Notes: generated from the sequence alone by a model not told the origin. A DNA stretch of 64,000 nucleotides from Daphnia carinata (GCF_022539665.2 NC_081336.1:10454778-10518777); one strand, 5' to 3'. Numbered from the stretch's first letter, positions 20,811-31,539 are shown. Numbers and translations: made by a program.

Positions 20811-21300
20811 AACGACAGCTGGTATTGGCCTTTCTTTCGGCACTTCAATGGCTCAGGGTAATAGCGGGGAGTAGCGTACGTTGTTTTTGTACTAAGCTGG
20901 AGCCTCTGTGTAGTAACTGGGAGCGGCGTAAGTGGTAGTGTAGTAACTGGGAGCGGCGTAAGTGGTAGTGTAGTAACTGGGAGCGGCGTAAATGGTAGTG
21001 TAGTTACTTGGAGCTGAGTAGTACTCATTGCCTTGGTGTAGTATCTGGGAGTAGCATATGTAGTTGTGTAGTATTGCACTTCACTGTAATAGCTTGGTAT
21101 AGCATGCGGTAGGGTGTAGTACTCGGGTGCCTTTCTAGTGCAGTATTGAGTAGCATCAGTGTAGTAAGCTGGAGCTGCGTAAGTGGTTGTATAGTACTCA
21201 GCTTTCTTTTGGTAATACTCCACGGCTGCAGTAGTTTAATATTCCTCGGCCTTTGTGGTGTAGTATTGAGGAGCCTTAGTATAGTAAGCATACTGTATAA
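20811..21300 (-). pseudogene. Tyrosine-rich YYTTTYA repeat protein fragment fused to semaphorin exon
   Basis: The minus strand reads repeated YYTTTYAAPAYYT / KAPEYYT / YYTKAPQYYTTKAEEY units, the style of tyrosine-rich cuticular or secreted repeat proteins common in Daphnia (recalled, not searched). Units are 36-48 bases long with internal tandem copies at about 20905-21000. A TAA interrupts an upstream EEY unit near 21236, and a frame change (TTLPLTPLPV) occurs at 20920-21050. The final codons before a GT donor at about 20810 pass in frame into semaphorin-like sequence, so this is a chimera of two unrelated host exons. Confidence 0.6.
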
Positions 21301-22453
21301 AAAGGAAAACCAAAGGCTATCGCTAATAACCTACCACAAATCCTAAGCAATATCAAACGTTCTACAACTGATAGTGCTCAAGTAACTTGTTCATCTTCCG
21401 GTGACATGCAACACATGCGCAGGCTAAAAGGTCAGTTGCTCAGCTATTCTTCAACTTAAATTGAATCTAGAAATACGAAAGAGGAATCATGAACCACAGC
21501 CCCTAACACTGTTGTTTACAACCTGTGTTATATGAAGCTACAAACGAAAAACATTTTTAATGATTAATAAAATGCAAAAAACCTTTTACTGTTGGAGGTA
21601 GAGAGGCATGTAAACGAGAGAACCACAACTCATAAATCGTTTTCCTAGTAAACAGCTTCCATATAAAATTCGATGCAATGTGCTATTTGTTTTTTCTTCA
21701 ATTACTGGCAAAATAAAATCATGCCAGTTCCTATATATATATGAGCTGAACTACAAAACACAACTTTAGCTTCAGTCTAGAGCAAAGTAATCCTAAACAA
21801 CAAAAACTTACCTTGTTTTCATAAACCGCAGCGTTTTCACTTAAGCAGTAGTCTAGCAATGGCTGCCGAATGAAATGTTTACATCGTTATGAGAGTTGCC
21901 AAATGAAAAAGTTGACACAAATTATTTTAAGAGGCAAAATGAAATACAAGTTTAAATCACGTTAAAATTTTAGCGTCATAAATATCTAATTTTTCACATC
22001 TAATAACACATAGATATTGCTACATGAGGAATATGTTTTCGCGATAAAAAGAATTGTGTTTAGGGAATGAAGAAATGGTAGTGCTGAATGCGTCTGTGCA
22101 TTCAAGTTCAGACCACCAGTGTGCTTTCCAGTTCAGAGGAGTAACCACCGCAATTAGTGCTCCAGCGAGTGTTTGTGGATAACAGGTTTGTTAATAGAAT
22201 ATTAAACTTACGAATGACCATAACGAATAATGATTTTGTCTGATCCAGACCTTTACCTTTTCTGACTTATTCCACCTTCGTTCTGTCGAAGAATTTGTTG
22301 CCATCGGCTCCTGTTTTGCCTTACATTTGCTGCTCTCACCAAACATTTTTTCGCTAATTTGCTGCGGTCCCGAGCTCTCTTGCCGTTTTCCCGTTGCCTG
22401 CAATTTGAGTTTATTTGTGGATCCCCAAAAGGTAACTATAATTTTTTTATTTA
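21301..22453. other. Noncoding interior of the transposon
   Basis: No gene recognised. Short ORFs only. 22190-22450 is AT-mixed sequence leading into the 108-bp repeats. Confidence 0.5.
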
Positions 22454-22777
22454 GTGCTGGACTAGCTGGACATAGGAGATCGGGCTTGATACGGCGGCAC
22501 CGTTTCAAGTGACCGATACTATTAGTTAAGAGTAAGACCATTGTTGCTAAACTTCGTGTGAGTGCTGGACTAGCTGGACATAGGAGATCGGGCTTGATAC
22601 GGCGGCACCGTTTCATGTGACCGATACTATTAGTTAAGTGTAAGACCATTGTTGCTATACTTCGTGTGAGTGCTGGACTAGCTGGACATAGGAGATCGGG
22701 CTTGATACGGCGGCACCGTTTCAAGTGACCGATACTATTAGTTAAGAGTAAGACCATTGTTGCTACACCTCGTGTGA
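22454..22777. repeat. Three tandem copies of a 108-bp repeat
   Basis: Copies begin at 22454, 22562 and 22670, each starting GTGCTGGACTAGCTGGACAT and ending with CGTGTGA; they differ by only a few bases. 108 is a multiple of 3, so a minus-strand ORF of 207 codons is a by-product. Placed about 260 bases upstream of the transposase ORF, inside the transposon: a candidate set of transposase-binding or promoter repeats. Confidence 0.9.
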
Positions 22778-23037
22778 TCAGTTGTTTGACACAGGGCAAC
22801 GTCTTAAATTGCATTAATGATTAAGTTTTCATGGGAAACATTGCTAAAATTTTTTAGCTTTGTTGACATTAAGTTTTTTTGTAACAACGAAGAAATATAT
22901 AGAAATTCTTATACTAAGTAATAAGTATTTTTCCGTCCTCAACAGTCGTGTTGGTATTTTTGTATTGCAGAACTAGCTGCAGGAACTTCCACGGATTGTG
23001 GTGATTCGCCTCTATTTCATTCAAGATTATTTCGAGA

Positions 23038-25182
23038 ATGCAAAGGGTTAGTCGTAGTTGGAAATCACAAGCAAAGAAGAGACAAATTCGGCGTGAAGTG
23101 GAACGTAACGTCGAACAATTGAATTTTTTTCAGTTTCATCGTCAACCGTCAAATAGTAGTGTTTCTGAATCTGAAGAAGATCAGGTTTGTTTTAGCCACG
23201 TCCCTTTAATTGAATCTGAGACAGCTAATAACGTTTTGTTATGCGACTCTCACGATGATGTGCCCTTGTCTTCTGTTGAGGATGTTGGCGACGATAATGT
23301 TATCGTTGTTCAAAGTGACTGTAGTTTCACAGATTCTTTTGTCGATTTTGATGTAATTGATGACGAATTGGTAGTTAGTGAAGAACAGCCCCTACAAACG
23401 TTTCAAAATAAGTTGTCGTCGTGGGGTATTGATTGTGGGATTCCCCATGCGCATGTAAACAAGCTTTTGGCAGTTTTAAAAACACATCATTGCCATTATG
23501 ATCTCCCTTCCGATGCTCGTACATTACTTAAAACGCCCAGGAAAGTTAGAGTTATTCCTATGCATCCTGGAGAATATTTTCATTTTGATTTACAGAACGG
23601 TCTCAAGGGTTTGATAAAAAATAGTTGTCTTCCGTCAACTCACACTGCCATTGAAATTGAAATGCTAATCAACGTTGATGGTTTGCCCATCTTCAGCAGC
23701 AGCACCTCCAAACAGTTATGGGTAATTCTGGGTATGATTCGAGGAATTTCTGGTTTGGAAAAAGTACCATTCGTTATTGGAATATATTATGGTCTTGAGA
23801 AGCCCATGGGGGGTCCCAATACATTTTTGCGAGCTTTTGTAGACGACGCGAAGGGTCTTTTAAGCACCGGATTTACACACTGTGATCGATTTTTCTCAAT
23901 TAAGGCCCTAATTTTTGTTTGTGACTCTCCTGCCCGCGCTTTTGTTTCTGGAGTGAAGTATCACTCTGGAAAAGGCAGTTGCTCTAAATGTACGACAACA
24001 GGCCTAACTGCGTTTAAGCCCAGTGAAGTTAGAAGGCTAGTCCGTCCAAAGGGTCGCGTCGTTTTCCCATGTTTAACAGCTCCACTTAGGAACAATGATT
24101 CTTTTCGACAAAGAGACGACCCAGATCATCACAATTACTTTTCAATTGTTGAGGAGTTGGTGTCAGTCGATATGGTGTACGATTTTCCCGTTGATCCTAT
24201 GCATTTGGTCCATGAGGGAGCTGCTAAAAAGTTAATAATGACATTGATTGAGGACAACGACTATAAAATCAGTCCTTTTAATGTTCGCAGGATTAATGAA
24301 GAAATGACAGTTCTTTCGAAATTTACTCCTCGTGATTTTGCCCGAAGAGCTAGAAAATTTACTTCGCAAATGAAGGCTACAGAATGGGCTCAGGCAATCG
24401 GCTACACAGCTCCTGTTGTGATTCGAAACAGATTATCAGTTGAACGTTACGCTAACTTGTTATCGCTGCATGTTGCCATTAAGGTTTTAACATCTCGAAG
24501 ATTTTGTTACATTTACAACGGTTATGCGAAAGACCTTTTGAAAGTTTTTGTGCAGAATTCGAGTCTTTTATATGGCAATGCTTTTGTCACGTTTAACATC
24601 CACAACCTTATTCATTTAGCAGACGATGTAATGCGTTTTGGTCCTATATATTCATTTTCTGCTTACGCTTTTGAAAATTTTCTCGGTATTATTAAGCGCT
24701 TGTTACGCAAAAGTGAGAAACCGCTGGAACAAATTGTAAAACGATTGTTTGAAATTCAAACGAGTTTTCTAACATTGCATTCTGCTGAAAAAACTGGTGC
24801 CGTAATGAAACTCCCGCATAAAGGTGGCATCTTGTTACCTGGCCTTAGTTTAACAACTCCCCAATTCCGTCTGTTAGAGTTCAATCAATTTTTTCTCAAT
24901 CTCGAATGCGGTAATAATTGTGTCATGCTGTTTGACAAAACTATAGTTAAAGTAAAGAACTTTGTTTCGCTTTCTGGAAGACCGCATCTTATTGGGAGGA
25001 AATATGTCGATTTGCACAACCTTTATCCAACTCCATTTGATTCAACTATGTTTGACATTTTTAAATGCAAAATGTCCTCTGATTTAGGCTGCTGGCCAGT
25101 TGACGAATGTATGTTTAAAATGTATGTGATGCCAATGACTGCTACTAACGCATTTGCTGTTTTCCCAATTGAAAACTTATAG
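23038..25182 (+). CDS. DDE transposase, CACTA/EnSpm (Transposase_21)-like
   Basis: Uninterrupted ORF of 714 codons. The N-terminus is basic (residues 5-25), then acidic (45-130). The catalytic core shows: VCDSPARAF with Asp at residue 296; a zinc-ribbon-like CSKC (about 314-317) followed by RVVFP; FPVDPMHLVHEG with Asp at 386, the D-x-M-H signature of Transposase_21-type proteins; and AYAFENFLG with Glu at 546. These give a D-D-E set with spacing typical of the EnSpm group. The TGCAG before 22970 suggests an upstream noncoding exon with an acceptor. No frame lesions are seen, so the element may be recently active. The downstream DUF4806 gene starts 67 bases after its stop. A domesticated host gene is the alternative, but the flanking inverted termini argue for a transposon. 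Confidence 0.85.
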   Translation: MQRVSRSWKSQAKKRQIRREVERNVEQLNFFQFHRQPSNSSVSESEEDQVCFSHVPLIESETANNVLLCDSHDDVPLSSVEDVGDDNVIVVQSDCSFTDSFVDFDVIDDELVVSEEQPLQTFQNKLSSWGIDCGIPHAHVNKLLAVLKTHHCHYDLPSDARTLLKTPRKVRVIPMHPGEYFHFDLQNGLKGLIKNSCLPSTHTAIEIEMLINVDGLPIFSSSTSKQLWVILGMIRGISGLEKVPFVIGIYYGLEKPMGGPNTFLRAFVDDAKGLLSTGFTHCDRFFSIKALIFVCDSPARAFVSGVKYHSGKGSCSKCTTTGLTAFKPSEVRRLVRPKGRVVFPCLTAPLRNNDSFRQRDDPDHHNYFSIVEELVSVDMVYDFPVDPMHLVHEGAAKKLIMTLIEDNDYKISPFNVRRINEEMTVLSKFTPRDFARRARKFTSQMKATEWAQAIGYTAPVVIRNRLSVERYANLLSLHVAIKVLTSRRFCYIYNGYAKDLLKVFVQNSSLLYGNAFVTFNIHNLIHLADDVMRFGPIYSFSAYAFENFLGIIKRLLRKSEKPLEQIVKRLFEIQTSFLTLHSAEKTGAVMKLPHKGGILLPGLSLTTPQFRLLEFNQFFLNLECGNNCVMLFDKTIVKVKNFVSLSGRPHLIGRKYVDLHNLYPTPFDSTMFDIFKCKMSSDLGCWPVDECMFKMYVMPMTATNAFAVFPIENL

Positions 25183-25249
25183 ACATATACGGCTTAAACA
25201 AATTTCTTATTCATATTTTTGTGTATGTACAGTGAGCTACGTACTGAAA

Positions 25250-27188
25250 ATGACTACCAATCGCGGCAGGGCGAAGCCTTTAAATAGTGATCATCCTACA
25301 CGAATCGGAACGAGAAAGCGGGTTGCTAAAGTATTGGGCGATTTCGTGGATGCTTCCTTTAGCGAGTCGGAACCTCTTTCAATGCATAAAATTCCATTAC
25401 CACCAAATGTAATCAAAAATACCCGTGGCCATCAAGGTAGGGGACGACCACCGAAATCCGTGAAGAACTCAAATGAAGCTCAAACCTCACAGGAATTGTG
25501 TAGTACTGGTAAGTATTGTTTTTCAAATCATTTTCTTATCTTATTACATTTTTGTTTTCTAGGTTTAAAATACGGTAATGCTAGTAGCCCGGTGTTTCGC
25601 CGCACTCAGCAAACGAGCCAAGATACCGCACTGTGGTCTTTTTCTGATAGTGGCCATGGTACTCTGAGTGATGAAGAATCCTTACCTACAGGTCCACAGG
25701 CAATACAACATCACGAGACAAGTAAAGAATATACAACTAATTACCACCAGAGAGAAACAGATAGTGAACCAGAACTCATGACACTTCAAGCACCAGAAAA
25801 TCAATTGGGCTTGAACCATACCCATCAGCAATCGATTCAAAAGGGTAATTATGTAAGCGAGCCGGGCGGGCTATCGGATATGCTACGTAGTTTACCATCC
25901 AGGGAAATTTCACGTCTCCAATTAAACCCAAGCATTAGCCGTATTAGTGAGCCTTATCAAAAACAAAATATGATGCCAGGCCCATCTTCTGTTGCAAAAT
26001 ACCATCAACCATTGAATGTAAATGGTGGCCATGGATTTCATCGTAGTGAACCACAGTTTATTGAACCTGGTCCGTCTTCCAGAGAGATAGCCTGTCAACA
26101 ACCGAATAAAAATCGATGCCATACGAGTCAGCATTATCAGCAGCAGCACGCTCACCGCGGGTCATCCTCTGGAATGAATTCAGGTAAACAATTCAATCAG
26201 AATGGTGTTTGCACTTTACAACACCAGCACATTCTATCTGGTACCTATGTCGGTAATAATCTCCACCAACTAACGACTCCAAATATCATAGATTCAGCAG
26301 ATGTGAACGCATTTCGTACTGAGCCGTGCAGCGGGAAAAAACGATCGCAACTAAATCACACCCCGACTCACAGTGGATCAGAATTATCGTCCACGAAAGC
26401 AGCAAATGGTCACCAGTCACTGAAGCAATCGAGCAATCTTAATGAAATTCCAAACGCAGGTAAAATTTTATAATACAAAAACTTAAGCAACGTCATCGTT
26501 TAATGTTTGTGTTTCACATTTCAGTGTTCCAGGACTACGTGAAAAGAAATATTGAATTCTTGAAAATCCATTTTCGAGAAATGACTGCAAAAATAGACGA
26601 CCTGCTGGCTTCTAGGCCTAAACCTTGCATATGCACTATGCAAAGAATGGAAGAAAATGAAGAACAATTTACTTTGCCTATGGACTCTTTCGGTGCCATA
26701 GAGGAGATGGAGAAAACCCTGAGCGACCAACAAACTCGGCAGCAAATGGTAATGGAATAAAATTATCATTCTTCTTTTAAAATTCCCTCCACAGTTCACC
26801 TAAGACATTGGTTTTTCTATTCAGGTTCTAATTTTGCTACGAATAGGTGGGGTGAACCTCCAAAAAACAGTATATTCCATAATGGAAAAGCTGTTTACTT
26901 GCGAAATTGGAATGCAATATACATGGACGGGAAAATCCACGAAGGAGTTCGAGAAAGAAAAATTTTCTAATTTGACAAATATTTACGCTGCAATTTGTGG
27001 TAGGTGGTTGTATATTCATTTACTAAGTTCTTACACTATAAGGAAATTAATTGTTGCTTTTTGTAGGTGCCGTTCTCGCTAACAAAGACGTTTCCGGTGA
27101 CGAAAAAACCTCAGCGAAGATACAGTTTCAAGTAACTGAATGGCTTCGTCATTGCCGGCAAAATTTCTATAAAAGATCAAGCTTTTGA
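25250..27188 (+). CDS. DUF4806-domain protein, partner gene of the transposase
   Basis: Five exons with in-phase GT-AG introns: 25250-25508 (introns of 54 bp at 25509-25562), 25563-26460, 26524-26748, 26825-27000 and 27067-27188. The N-terminus is basic with a GRGRPPK AT-hook-like motif (about residue 65), then a long Q/H/S-rich low-complexity region with loose repeats, a short helical stretch (DYVKRNIEFLKIHFREM), a C-x-C pair, and a C-terminal DUF4806 domain: LRIGGVNLQ, YTWTG, FSNLTNIYAAICGAVL, WLRHCR. AATAAA lies just after the stop (about 27196). DUF4806 has no established biochemical role; together with the AT-hook it suggests DNA binding, by analogy to the second gene (TnpA-like) of plant CACTA elements. 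All exon joins keep frame, so it looks functional. Confidence 0.78.
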
Positions 27189-27458
27189 ATTTCAATAAAA
27201 ACATTTCAAATATTCCATTGTTCTTTTATATTCATTTTTTATTTTAATTACATTTAAATTAATGGTTCTATTCTATATAATAATAATAATACCATGGGAG
27301 TTTATTAGTACTACCTGAGGATGATGCAAGAAAGACTGAGGAGCCTGGCAGGCAGCTACCAGGTAACCAAAAAGAAGGTTGTAAGAGGAATCGAGGACGG
27401 TTATGGGAAAGACTGGGGAGGATAGCAGGATGATCTAGGGAGATACCTAGGAGCCAGT

Positions 27459-27471
27459 TGTGCCGTGTGGG
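27459..27471 (-). repeat. Right terminal inverted repeat
   Basis: TGTGCCGTGTGGG, exact complement of 19557-19569. The sequence 27330-27458 is rich in GGAG/CCTGG short repeats, the expected subterminal region. Confidence 0.75.
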
Positions 27472-27605
27472 TGGTGTTTATGGTACACGTCTTTTAATCA
27501 ACTATGTCAGCTGACAAACCAAAAAACTGTTAGCAACCTACTACGTTGCATTCATAAAACTATACGAGTGCTCATTGAGAGGTATAGGACTAATGTTTTG
27601 TTATC

Positions 27606-27617
27606 AGAATCTCATTG
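27606..27617 (+). repeat. LINE target-site duplication, 5' copy
   Basis: AGAATCTCATTG, repeated exactly at 29934-29945 directly after the poly(A) tail. It defines the LINE start at 27618. Confidence 0.88.
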
Positions 27618-29803
27618 CCACCTCGAGCACTACAACATACTCCCCTCAAGCCAAGCAGGATTTCGTAAGGGCTGTTCCACACACGACCACCTACGGGATT
27701 TGGAGAATGCCGTCACCTCGGGCTTCAACAAGAAAAAAGAAACTCACTGCGTCTTTCTAGACATTAAAAAAGCTTACGACCTGGTGTGGCTACCCGGGCT
27801 GCTCTTCAAAATAAGTCAAGCGCGAGTTACAGGGAACATCCTCAAATGGCTCCTGAACTTCCTGCTACAGCGGAAGGTTCGGGTCAAACTAGACAGTACA
27901 CTGTCACATGCCAAAATCATCTCCGTCGGAGTTCCCCAAGGCTCAGTACTGGGCCCCATTCTCTTCACTATCATGACCCGTGACTTCCCCTTGTGTAGGA
28001 ACCCGAAAAACAATTTAGGCGTTATCGTCAAAATGTTCGCGGATGACATCTCAGCCCGCTGCACTCACTCCCTAAGAAGCAAAGCCCGAAAAAGGCTAGA
28101 AACTGCAATAAGAAAATTTGAAAGATGGTGTGCTACCTGGAGATTCCAAATCTCTGTGTCCAAGTGTTTCTCCATATCGTTCAACAGAAGAATTAAGAAC
28201 TACGTCCCTCTCCATCTGACCTTTAACAGTGAGAGTATCCCTGCCGTCAGTCATGGCAAATTCCTGGGTATCACCTTTGACCGTAAGCTCAACTGGAACC
28301 AACATCTGCAAGATTTAGTTACAAAGGTTTCTCGAAGAGCAAACTTCTTCAAAATCCTGGTTAGGAAGAATCTGAACCTGAAACCCAAACTCCTGGTCAA
28401 TCTGTACACAGCATTAGTAAGAAGCATTGTAGACTATTCTTACCTAAGTATCCTTCAGGGCAGATCTCCCCTTACCAGGAAGCTGGATACAATCCAAAAC
28501 TCAATTCTTCGTGCAATCCTTCTGGCTCCAAACTCCACTCCTCGTGCACATCTGTGGCTGGACACAGGCATAACCCCCATTCATTGCAGATGTGAATGGT
28601 TAGCCTGCCTTTACCTCATAAAGCTGCAAAGTAAACCAAAGAACCCTTTTTATGATAGTGCGAAAAGTACTTACTCTAGCCTCACCTTATGGAACACCAG
28701 AAGTACCCCAAGTGTTGTGTTGTGCAAGTTCCAACTGTTAGCTTTAAAAGTTTCCCTGTTTACCTCCGTTAGTTTTCCCGAAAATCTGCTAAATCCTCCA
28801 TGGTTGATGCCGAAAATACCTACATTTATACTCCCAATCTCGAAAAACAATGCTCTTGAAAATCCAACGTTCACCAGACTACTCTTTCGAGCACTGTTTA
28901 CGCAAAACAACGCCAGTTCTAGTACGGTAAGCGTCTTCACAGATGGCTCCCGTGACTTCGAAAACAACTCAACAGCATGCGCCATCTACTGCCCAAATTC
29001 TCAAGTGAAAAAAGCCTGGAAACTTTCTAGTGATACGAACATCTTCACAGCTAAATTGTTGGCTATTCTAAAGGCCATTGAACACGCTGACAACGGCCCG
29101 GCGCAGCTAATCCGGATCTTCTCGGACTCACTCAGTGCCATCTCCGCCATCAATGCTCTACACCCTTCAAACGAACTGGTGGTCAAGATTCGGAACAGGG
29201 CCTTAACCAGCTCTTCTCGGCTCCAAAGTTATTCTCTACTGGATTCCAAGCCATGTAGGCATTCCAGAAAATGAATTAGTGGATCGTCTGGCAAACGACG
29301 CAAGAACGGATCCTAACTGCGAAAAAATCGATCTCGTCGACTCACCTAAACTCGCCCTAAATGTTTTTCGCATAGCATGGTCCAAGCTGATGTCTCTATA
29401 CCTTGCGAGTCACCATGACTTCTTTGCTTCTCACCCTAGGAACTCCATTCACCCAGAACCCTGGTTGGTGCACCCTAACAGAGTCAGAAACAGCATTCTT
29501 CACAAACTCCGGTCGAACCGGCTACGTTTAAACGCCCGCGTTTCGTTATTTGATCCCTCTGTATCCCCATACTGCAGCTATGGCTGCCCTGTGAAAGAGA
29601 CTCCCTCACATCTAATTATTGAGTGTCCCCACCTCGCTGCCGAAAGAGAGGAACTAAAAAGCTTCCTCTCGGAGTTAAAACTTCAGTTGAACCTATCCAA
29701 TCTCCTACATCCACCGCAAGTTTGTGACAACCTCGCCAAATTCAAGATCAGGGACTTGGTTTTAAATTTCTTCTGGAAATCAGGACTCCACAAACGCTGC
29801 TAA
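27618..29803 (+). pseudogene. LINE ORF2 remnant: RT, RNase H, zinc-finger tail
   Basis: Reverse transcriptase blocks in order: QAGFRKGCSTHD, FLDIKKAYD, GVPQGSVLGPILF, and FADD in the catalytic position (about 28038-28049). RNase H follows, with TDGS (about 28940) and FSDS (about 29118), but the catalytic Glu is Lys (FTAKLLAI, about 29050). A one-base frame shift at 29220-29240 separates the RNase H end (WIPSHVGIPENELVD in the second frame) and a C-terminal C-C-H-C cluster (29570-29630), ending at 29803. The first ~50 codons upstream in the same open frame are flanking DNA, not LINE. Dead by truncation, frame shift and loss of Glu. Confidence 0.9.
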
Positions 29804-29933
29804 TCTAATTCAAAATCATCCCACTTTTCCGAGCAATTTCCCGGTGCCAATTTCGGTCTCCTAGGACGACCCGCTCTCGATATGGCAACGCCACACGGGA
29901 GGCACCTTAAGAAAGAAAGAAAAAAAAAAAAAA
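27618..29933 (+). mobile_element. 5'-truncated non-LTR retrotransposon (LINE, I-like group)
   Basis: Bounded by 12-bp direct repeats and ending in an A-rich tail (29910-29933). It begins inside the reverse transcriptase, so the endonuclease and ORF1 are missing: the usual product of incomplete target-primed reverse transcription. The RNase H domain after RT puts it near the I/R1/LOA-type LINEs. The site before insertion can be read by joining 27617 to 29946. It inserted 146 bases beyond the right end of the DNA transposon. Confidence 0.92.
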
Positions 29934-29945
29934 AGAATCTCATTG
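29934..29945 (+). repeat. LINE target-site duplication, 3' copy
   Basis: AGAATCTCATTG directly after the A-tail, matching 27606-27617. Confidence 0.88.
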
Positions 29946-30477
29946 ACGGATTTTGCTTCTAAGGTTTAGCTCATGAAACTTCGTTTGTAAAGAATACGTC
30001 CTGTTGAGGAATGTCACCAAAGATGCAAATCCTATGGGTAGGAATACCATAATATCATTCTTCTACTCTTTAACCACTCATGGTCTACTGTTAATCGTGA
30101 TCTGAGTAGTGCACCATATTCATCTTCGTTGCAGTATCAGCTGTAACAACAGTCATTTCGGCAGTTGTAATCTCGACCTAGCCTACCAACAGACATAGAC
30201 ATGTACCTCAACACAATTTCTACTGGTATTTTAAATTTTTCTTCTGCCTCATATAGTTTGCCTTTTTATTTAAATTGAACATTCAACCATAGAACTGCCA
30301 ACTCTTAGCTGTCTGCTGCCTATTTGCTGGCCCTACAGTCTTTTCAGTCTTCGGACAGCAGAAGTAAGTCGAATTGCTTTCAACGTTTGGTTACAACAAC
30401 AATCTTATATTTCCCACTAACTGGTTCTTTTTCTTTACTTTTACGATTAAGAACAAAGCCTTCTTCGTGTTCGCCAC
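29946..30477. other. No gene recognised
   Basis: Single-copy AT-rich sequence between the LINE and the minisatellite; continuous in origin with 27472-27605. Confidence 0.5.
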
Positions 30478-31015
30478 GCCCGTCATTACCTTGCCCGTCA
30501 TCCCGTTTTCGCTTCGGCCGTCGTCCCGTCTTGGCTTCGGCCGTCGCCCCGTCGTCGCCTCGCCCGTCGCCCCGTCTTCGTCTCGCCCGTCGTCGCCTCG
30601 CCCGTCGCCCCGTCTTCGTCTCGCCCGTCGTCGCCTCGCCCGTCGCCCCGTCTTCGCCTCACCCGTCGCCCCGTCTTCGCCTCGCCCGTCGCCCCGTCTT
30701 CGCCTCGCCCGTCGCCCCGTCTTCGCCTCTCCCGTCGCCCCGTCTTCGCCTCGCCCGTCGCCCCGTCTTCGCCTCGCCCGTCGCCCCGTCTTCGCCTCAC
30801 CCGTCGCCCCGTCTTCGCCTCGCCCGTCGCCCCGTCTTCGCCTCACCCGTCGCCCCGTCTTCGCCTCGCCCGTCGCCCCGTCTTCGCCTCGCCCGTCGCC
30901 CCGTCTTCGCCTTTCCCGTCGCCACGTCACCTTCTCGCCCGGTCGCCACGTCTTCTCTTCGCCCGTCGCGCTATCATCGCCTCGCCCGTCGCCTCGTGGT
31001 CGCCACGTCATCGCC
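30478..31015. repeat. 23-bp GC-rich minisatellite
   Basis: About 20 tandem units of CGCCCGTCGCCCCGTCTTCGCCT with point changes (Tctc/Cacc/Ttcc variants) and degenerate units at both edges. 23 is not a multiple of 3, so each frame cycles through all three readings over 69 bases. The lack of T-A pairs keeps several frames open on both strands (ORFs of 100-323 codons rich in R, P, S, A). I read these as noncoding. Confidence 0.92.
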
Positions 31016-31064
31016 TGGTCTTTGTGGTATCGTTGTATTTTTTTATTGTGTAATTGTGTAGTAC

Positions 31065-31394
31065 TAATTAACACGTTGGCTGCCACGCCCGTTTGCTCCC
31101 CTTTTTTTTTTAGCTATATAGGGACGGGCCGCGCTGTTCTGCCTCATGGCCTATCTTTCATGAGGTGGAGTAGTTGCCACTGCCCAAGATTCGCCGAAAG
31201 GCAATTAGGCAACGCACCAGAGGGACTCCCTTTGTCCGATGTGTGGTGGAGACCTGGGGTGTGCGTTCCCACAACGGTCTCCATCATCATGTCAGCCCGG
31301 ACTTGTCAGCGGGCAAGTCCCCCTTGGTCGCTATCCTTCCGATAGCGACGTAATTAATGTAAATTTAGTGGCGTGGCAGCCAACTTGTTAGTTA
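31065..31394. mobile_element. MITE with ~25-bp terminal inverted repeats
   Basis: TAATTAACACGTTGGCTGCCACGCC... at the left is matched by its complement at the right end (31370-31394) with two mismatches; the inner 15 bases are perfect. Length 330 bases, no ORF of its own. The left end includes TTAA, which would suit a piggyBac-type insertion, but the right copy is TAG-like, so the superfamily is unsettled. It abuts the minisatellite, whose last units may have spread from its edge. Confidence 0.65.
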
Positions 31395-31539
31395 GTTATT
31401 TATGTATGTCTTGTATTGTGTTGTGTTGTAAGATGTGAATGTAAGTGGAGGATTTGTGGGAGGATGGAGGGACAATAAAAAATGTGTTAGATTTTTAAAT
31501 AAAGTTTGTTTTTATTTATGAGAGTATTTTCATGAACTG

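Larger units (their letters stand above)
19557..27471 (+). mobile_element. Two-gene CACTA/EnSpm-like DNA transposon with captured exons
   Basis: Ends carry a perfect 13-bp inverted repeat, CCCACACGGCACA at 19557-19569 and its complement at 27459-27471. Similar subterminal CCT/GGGAG-rich short repeats lie just inside both ends, a CACTA hallmark. Inside, on the plus strand, are a DDE transposase ORF and a DUF4806 gene. On the minus strand near the left end are a tyrosine-rich repeat and a semaphorin exon. A 3 x 108-bp tandem repeat precedes the transposase. No clean 2-4 bp target duplication is visible, so one boundary may be off by a base or two. Total about 7.9 kb. Confidence 0.75.

Noticed and set aside
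22191-22814. 207-codon minus-strand ORF
   Set aside because: Consists mostly of the 108-bp tandem repeat, whose length is a multiple of 3; no domain, no homologue pattern.
30324-31345. Long R/P/S/A-rich ORFs on both strands over the minisatellite
   Set aside because: They follow from a 23-bp GC-rich tandem repeat without stop triplets; equal openness on both strands and frame cycling argue against a protein.
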